This document shows, piece by piece, positions 60,658 to 64,000 of a DNA stretch of 64,000 nucleotides. The notes under the pieces are model-generated. The model was not told the origin of the DNA. It did not search any database and saw only the letters and a program-made list of their open reading frames with translations. The DNA comes from Carboxylicivirga linearis. GTDB lineage: Bacteria > Bacteroidota > Bacteroidia > Bacteroidales > Marinilabiliaceae. The stretch spans positions 1 to 64,000 of the forward strand of contig NZ_JAGUCO010000025.1 in the NCBI RefSeq assembly GCF_018271995.1, in the 5' to 3' direction. The stretch's first letter is position 1. Each line of letters starts with the position of its first letter. A program made the translations under genes and the position numbers.

Positions 60658-61536
60658 TTACTTCTCAACATTAGCTATTGAATCATTATCAATGTATATA
60701 CCTTTTAAATTTGTTAAAGTTCCCTTTGTCTCAATTATATCAACTATTCTATTACAAAACAAAGGAGCCACTTTTGCACTAAATTCTTTATTAGGATGAC
60801 TATTACCTGGCGATACTGCATAATCATCTTTCAAATACAATCCTCCCTCTGTTTCCAGTTCATAAAAATCCCATATATATATATTATCCTCTTGCTCATC
60901 CCACTCTAGCTTTACCCAGGTAAAGAACTCTCGAGTTCTTTGTGCGCGCTCTTCACTATTATTCTTCTGCGTATGCACAGCACCAGTCCAAATAATAAAC
61001 TTTGTATTAGGATATTTATAAAATTCATTCTTCAGTGCCTCATATTGCAACTTATAGTTTGCTATCGTCTTTAAATCTGAATCAATATTTGGATTTCCAT
61101 CATCCAAAACCGAACTAACAGGGAAGCAATGTTTAATTATTATCACATCCCATAAGGGGGCTAGTGTTTTTAACGTAGGTTCGTATTTATAAGATTCCTT
61201 GTCTCCATTTTTAACCCAGATGTTATAATAGTCAAAGGGGTAATTATTCCAACCATATCCTGGGATATATCTCAACACTCTTGATTTTGGAAAAGCTTCT
61301 TCCACAATATTATAATTCACCTCTTTTTCCTGATTATATGTATTAAACCAAATCAACACGTCCGGCTCCCCATTCTTCATTTCACCATTGTAAATATTAT
61401 TACCGGTACTGTGATGAAGGAACAAAATATTTACAGCATTCTTTCCTACATCAAGCTTATCTTTATAACCATTATGCTCACATGAAACAAACACAAAGGA
61501 GATCAATAGTAAGATGTATATCTGATTTTTTTTCAT
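60658..61536 (-). CDS. lipoprotein, possible SGNH-hydrolase-like
   Basis: Lipobox FVSC (Cys19). After a short linker, NILFLHHSTGNNIYNG has a Ser in the place of a GDSL-type nucleophile; DVIIIKHCFP and TKFIIWTGAVHTQ resemble the central strands of the SGNH fold; and GNSHPNKEFSAKVAPLFC near the end could supply the catalytic His. Taken together this suggests an esterase or sugar-modifying SGNH-like protein, but I do not recognise the exact family and the catalytic Asp is not clear. It precedes the ACP gene by 121 bp on the same strand. Confidence 0.5.
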   Translation of the reverse strand: MKKNQIYILLLISFVFVSCEHNGYKDKLDVGKNAVNILFLHHSTGNNIYNGEMKNGEPDVLIWFNTYNQEKEVNYNIVEEAFPKSRVLRYIPGYGWNNYPFDYYNIWVKNGDKESYKYEPTLKTLAPLWDVIIIKHCFPVSSVLDDGNPNIDSDLKTIANYKLQYEALKNEFYKYPNTKFIIWTGAVHTQKNNSEERAQRTREFFTWVKLEWDEQEDNIYIWDFYELETEGGLYLKDDYAVSPGNSHPNKEFSAKVAPLFCNRIVDIIETKGTLTNLKGIYIDNDSIANVEK

Positions 61537-61610
61537 ATCTAATTAATTAACCGTTTTATTACTTTATTAATTTAAACCGTAATATAATATTAACTTAACA
61601 AATGTAAAAG

Positions 61611-62038
61611 ATGAATATCGATCATATTGGTGTAGTAACCAAATCTATTGATAAAAGTATTAATCAGTGGAAAGTTATTTTCGTCTTTAAGCAATTTAAA
61701 CATCTTGTTATAAATACTAAACAAAAAAAGTAGTCTTTCTCTTGAAAGAATGATCGGTCCATATCAAACTAATTGAACCAACCAATGAAACATCTCCTAT
61801 TTATAAATTTGCATTAAGAGGAGGAGGACTACATCATCTATGCTTTAAAACAGATGATATACATACGTCCATTCAAAATATGAATTCTCAAAAGTGCATG
61901 ACAATAAGTCTACCTCAACCCGGAGAAGCTTTTGAAAATGAAAATATCGCTTTCCTTTTAGCTCCCGGAAATCTAAATATTGAATTAATTGACACAGACA
62001 AAAGAGCTGGAATTATTAATACGGCAGATAACTTATAA
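61611..62038 (+). pseudogene. VOC-family (methylmalonyl-CoA epimerase-like) pseudogene
   Basis: The first frame, starting ATG at 61611, reads MNIDHIGVVTKSIDKSINQW and continues to NTKQKK before TAG at about 61732. The frame shifted by one base then reads VVFLLKE, a TGA stop, and goes on as SVHIKLIEPTNETSPIYKFA, LRGGGLHHLCFKTDDI and NLNIELIDTDKRAG to TAA at 62036. Both parts match one VOC domain (N-terminal HIGVV and central GGGLHHLCF metal-site motifs). One A lost from a run of seven A explains the frameshift, and GGA to TGA explains the stop. VOC proteins of this type are often found with carrier proteins in glycan clusters. Two lesions make function unlikely. Confidence 0.85.
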
Positions 62039-62283
62039 AAGCTCTCCTCAAGAGGGTGTACAAATAGTAGTTTGCAAACACGGAATCTTTCAATTTGTAA
62101 CTTTACTTACATTTTACCCCACCAAACCCTGCCTGCAGCAGGCAAGCTACCCTAAAAGGGAGGCTTAAGTCCTCTTCTGGGGAATCGAAGATCGGTAAAG
62201 CCAATTAGGGGTAACATAGAGTGATATATTATTACAAATTGAAACAAGCGTCGTTTTGATGTTTAGTTTTTGGACATCCTCAA

Positions 62284-62415
62284 CCAACACATCAATAACG
62301 TTAATCCAACCTAAAAGACTTAACCAGATTTAAAACTACTCCTCGGTTCCTAACGAGGATCTTATTATAAGGAATTTGCAATTCATATACTATTCTAATC
62401 CTAAAGGCATTTCAA
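62284..62415 (+). repeat. 132-bp direct repeat, copy 1
   Basis: Aligns without gaps to 62969-63100, with about 16 mismatches by eye. It includes an inverted repeat CCTCG...CGAGG and the shared run ATTTGCAATTCATATACTAT. Confidence 0.8.
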
Positions 62416-62968
62416 AATTTCTTTGAATCATCTCAATCCAGCTAAGTCAAGTTTCTAAATGTGCTAATTTACAAAGACCTCTTCTCAGTCCTCTCCTAAA
62501 GGAGAAGAGGCCTTTACTTGTAAAAGCTCTATCCCTCGTTTCCTAACGAGGGATAGTTGTCTTTGGATTTACAATTCATAAAGAAACACACATGAATGCC
62601 AATAATTCATTCAACCTAAGTTAAGAAACGAAAGGTAGGTTCAATAAATATCAAACAATACAAAAGACCTCATCCCAACCTTCTCCTTAAAATGAGAAGG
62701 AGACAATTACATAAAATTTCACTCCCCTCTCTTCCTAACAATTAAGGAATGAAGTTTATAGCTGTTAAATATGAAAGTACAGATGTCTAATGGAAGTTAG
62801 TGAAGAAATAAACACCTCTCCTCAATCCTGTATACTGCATGCAAAGAATCTCATGTTTATAATCTATTTTAGCAATTACTTTTCAAGCAAAATATCACAA
62901 AATCAGACAGCATATAAATGCGATTGTTTCTAATACTCTCCTCGGTCCTCTCCAAATTGGAGAGGAGG

Positions 62969-63100
62969 CCAACACATCACTCACATTTATCCAATCTAAA
63001 AGACTTAACTAGATCAAAAACTACTCCTCGGTTCTTAACGAGGAGCTTATTGCAATGAATTTGCAATTCATATACTATTCTAATCGTAAATACATTTCAA
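62969..63100 (+). repeat. 132-bp direct repeat, copy 2
   Basis: Second copy, 685 bp downstream of the first, in the same orientation and of equal length. A partial third unit (hairpin plus ACAATTCATAAAG) occurs near 62529-62583. Confidence 0.8.
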
Positions 63101-63461
63101 TATATCTGTGATTTTTTCTAATACACTTCCTTAGTTAGCTAATTTGTATTTATTTTAAATAAATATTTACTAACAACTTTTCAACAGGTGGATCGTATAA
63201 TTTCTCTCTTTATTCATTTCATCATTAATCTCACAATCATAAATCACACTACACAAAACAACTCCATACCACTATCTTACTGACACTTAACAAACCCACA
63301 ATCCATATTCCACAATTAAATTATCATCTTTGACAAACAAATCAAATTGTTATTTAAATATTATTTTAGAATGTTGTAATTGCTTAAAATTTTTGATTAG
63401 AGATAACTATTTTATTTTTACCGCGTACTAGAGCAGAAAAACACCCGATTTAGTATTTAGT

Positions 63462-64000
63462 ATGAGAATTGTTTTAGTTATAGTGACGGCTTTTATAGCA
63501 AGGATGGTTTGTGTTGATGCGCAAAACTTAAAACAGACACGGTTATATGAGGATAACAACTTTCAGGTATCTGAGAATATAACCTATCAGCTTGATTCTG
63601 TATATTCATATACAACATCTGATAATTATTGGAGTTTATACTCCAAAATTAACTATAGCTACAAGGACAGCTTCCTATTAAATGCTTTCACCAAGATTTA
63701 TAATGAATTAAACTGGCTAAACAAAAAACAGGAAATTTATTCTTATTCTGAAGATAATTCAAACTGGTCCAAAGAAGAGTTGAACTGGAATGAGGATGCA
63801 AATGAATGGAAACAAATCAGAAAAAGGGAATTCTCAGTCAATGAAGAAAGCGGTAAAATAGATATTCTATATTCAGAAAAAGATACCGATGAAAAATGGA
63901 ATAGCATCTGGCAACAATCTCAATTCTATAACCAGAGTGGTAAATTACTCTCCTATCAAACCATAAAATGGAATAGTGAAAATAGTAAATGGGAATCATA
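63462..64000 (+). CDS. secreted protein of unknown function, truncated by the right edge
   Basis: An ATG at 63462 opens a frame that stays open to the last base (179 codons), so the gene continues outside the window. The first 21 residues are a signal peptide (MRIVLVIVTAFIARMVCVDAQ). The mature part repeats a Trp-containing beta-hairpin-like unit (SKEELNWNEDANEWKQIRKRE, EKWNSIWQQSQFYNQSGKLL, IKWNSENSKW), as in large Bacteroidota secreted proteins that often end in a type IX sorting domain. The C-terminus is not visible, so that is inference. Confidence 0.7.
   Translation, partial: MRIVLVIVTAFIARMVCVDAQNLKQTRLYEDNNFQVSENITYQLDSVYSYTTSDNYWSLYSKINYSYKDSFLLNAFTKIYNELNWLNKKQEIYSYSEDNSNWSKEELNWNEDANEWKQIRKREFSVNEESGKIDILYSEKDTDEKWNSIWQQSQFYNQSGKLLSYQTIKWNSENSKWES

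Larger units (their letters stand above)
62130..63115. repeat. hairpin-rich repeat island
   Basis: Many short inverted repeats occur with no genes. Examples: CTATCCCTCGTT-TCCT-AACGAGGGATAG (62529-62556, perfect 12 bp), CCTCTTCTC/GAGAAGAGG around 62479-62510, CCTTCTC/GAGAAGG near 62680-62703, and CCTCTCCAA-A-TTGGAGAGG near 62948-62966. A 132-bp segment is directly repeated (62284-62415 and 62969-63100). The island sits between a dead VOC gene and the gene at the right edge. Confidence 0.7.

Noticed and set aside
62130-63115. CRISPR or rRNA/tRNA remnant
   Set aside because: Repeats are irregularly spaced and hairpin-like; no cloverleaf or conserved rRNA segment was recognised.

Overview
The window reads as a chromosomal segment of a marine-type, polysaccharide-degrading member of the Bacteroidota, most likely Bacteroidia close to Marinilabiliales. 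This is inferred from a SusC/SusD pair with lipoprotein glycanases, a Y_Y_Y/propeller regulator, DUF4136 and DUF6261-like proteins, an AT-rich genome, many Bacteroidota-style signal peptides ending in AQ, and a TAnnTTTG-type promoter in front of a cold-shock gene. No rRNA, tRNA or CRISPR array was seen.

Layout. 0-5.6 kb: repeat-rich left edge (a 150-bp dispersed element, two arrays of short hairpins), a sensor histidine kinase, a putative outer-membrane barrel, and an Asp-rich repeat protein with LTxxQ-like motifs. 5.6-11.8 kb: a complete tripartite RND efflux operon (fusion protein, pump, outer-membrane factor) ending in a clear terminator, with a MarR regulator upstream that carries a candidate operator. 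12-18.6 kb: an Omp85-type barrel without POTRA domains, a GH5 mannanase-like lipoprotein, a helical protein of unknown function, an unusual fusion of an Lgt-like membrane domain with a beta-rich domain, a thioesterase and a STAS-like protein. 18.9-21.5 kb: a small secreted protein and two tandem paralogues built only from GH2-type sugar-binding modules. 21.5-36.4 kb: mostly housekeeping (LysM/periplasmic-binding protein, topoisomerase III, cold-shock protein, M18 aminopeptidase, DUF4136 lipoprotein, LytTR protein, cation-chloride-cotransporter-like permease operon, S9 peptidase). 37-39 kb: a DUF6261-like protein and a RAYT transposase flanked by REP-like hairpins.

39.0-54.5 kb is a polysaccharide utilization locus on the minus strand: SusC, SusD, a surface glycan-binding lipoprotein, GH5-CBM6, PKD-GH16, GH16 and GH3, ending in a terminator-like structure. 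The set fits beta-1,3-glucan (laminarin) use: glycan capture by SusCD and the binding protein, endo-cleavage by GH16 and GH5, and trimming to glucose by GH3. The adjacent regulator, a propeller/Y_Y_Y/coiled-coil protein with a LuxR-type HTH and no kinase, is the likely controller.

54.6-61.5 kb is the end of a surface-polysaccharide or glycoconjugate cluster on the minus strand: lipoprotein, acyl carrier protein, AsnB-type amidotransferase, NadE-type synthetase, AMP-dependent acyl ligase and sugar transferase. The combination suggests acyl or amide decoration of a sugar. Next to it lies a broken VOC-family gene (frameshift plus stop), then about 1.4 kb of hairpin-rich repeats including a 132-bp direct repeat, and finally a secreted protein cut by the right edge of the window.
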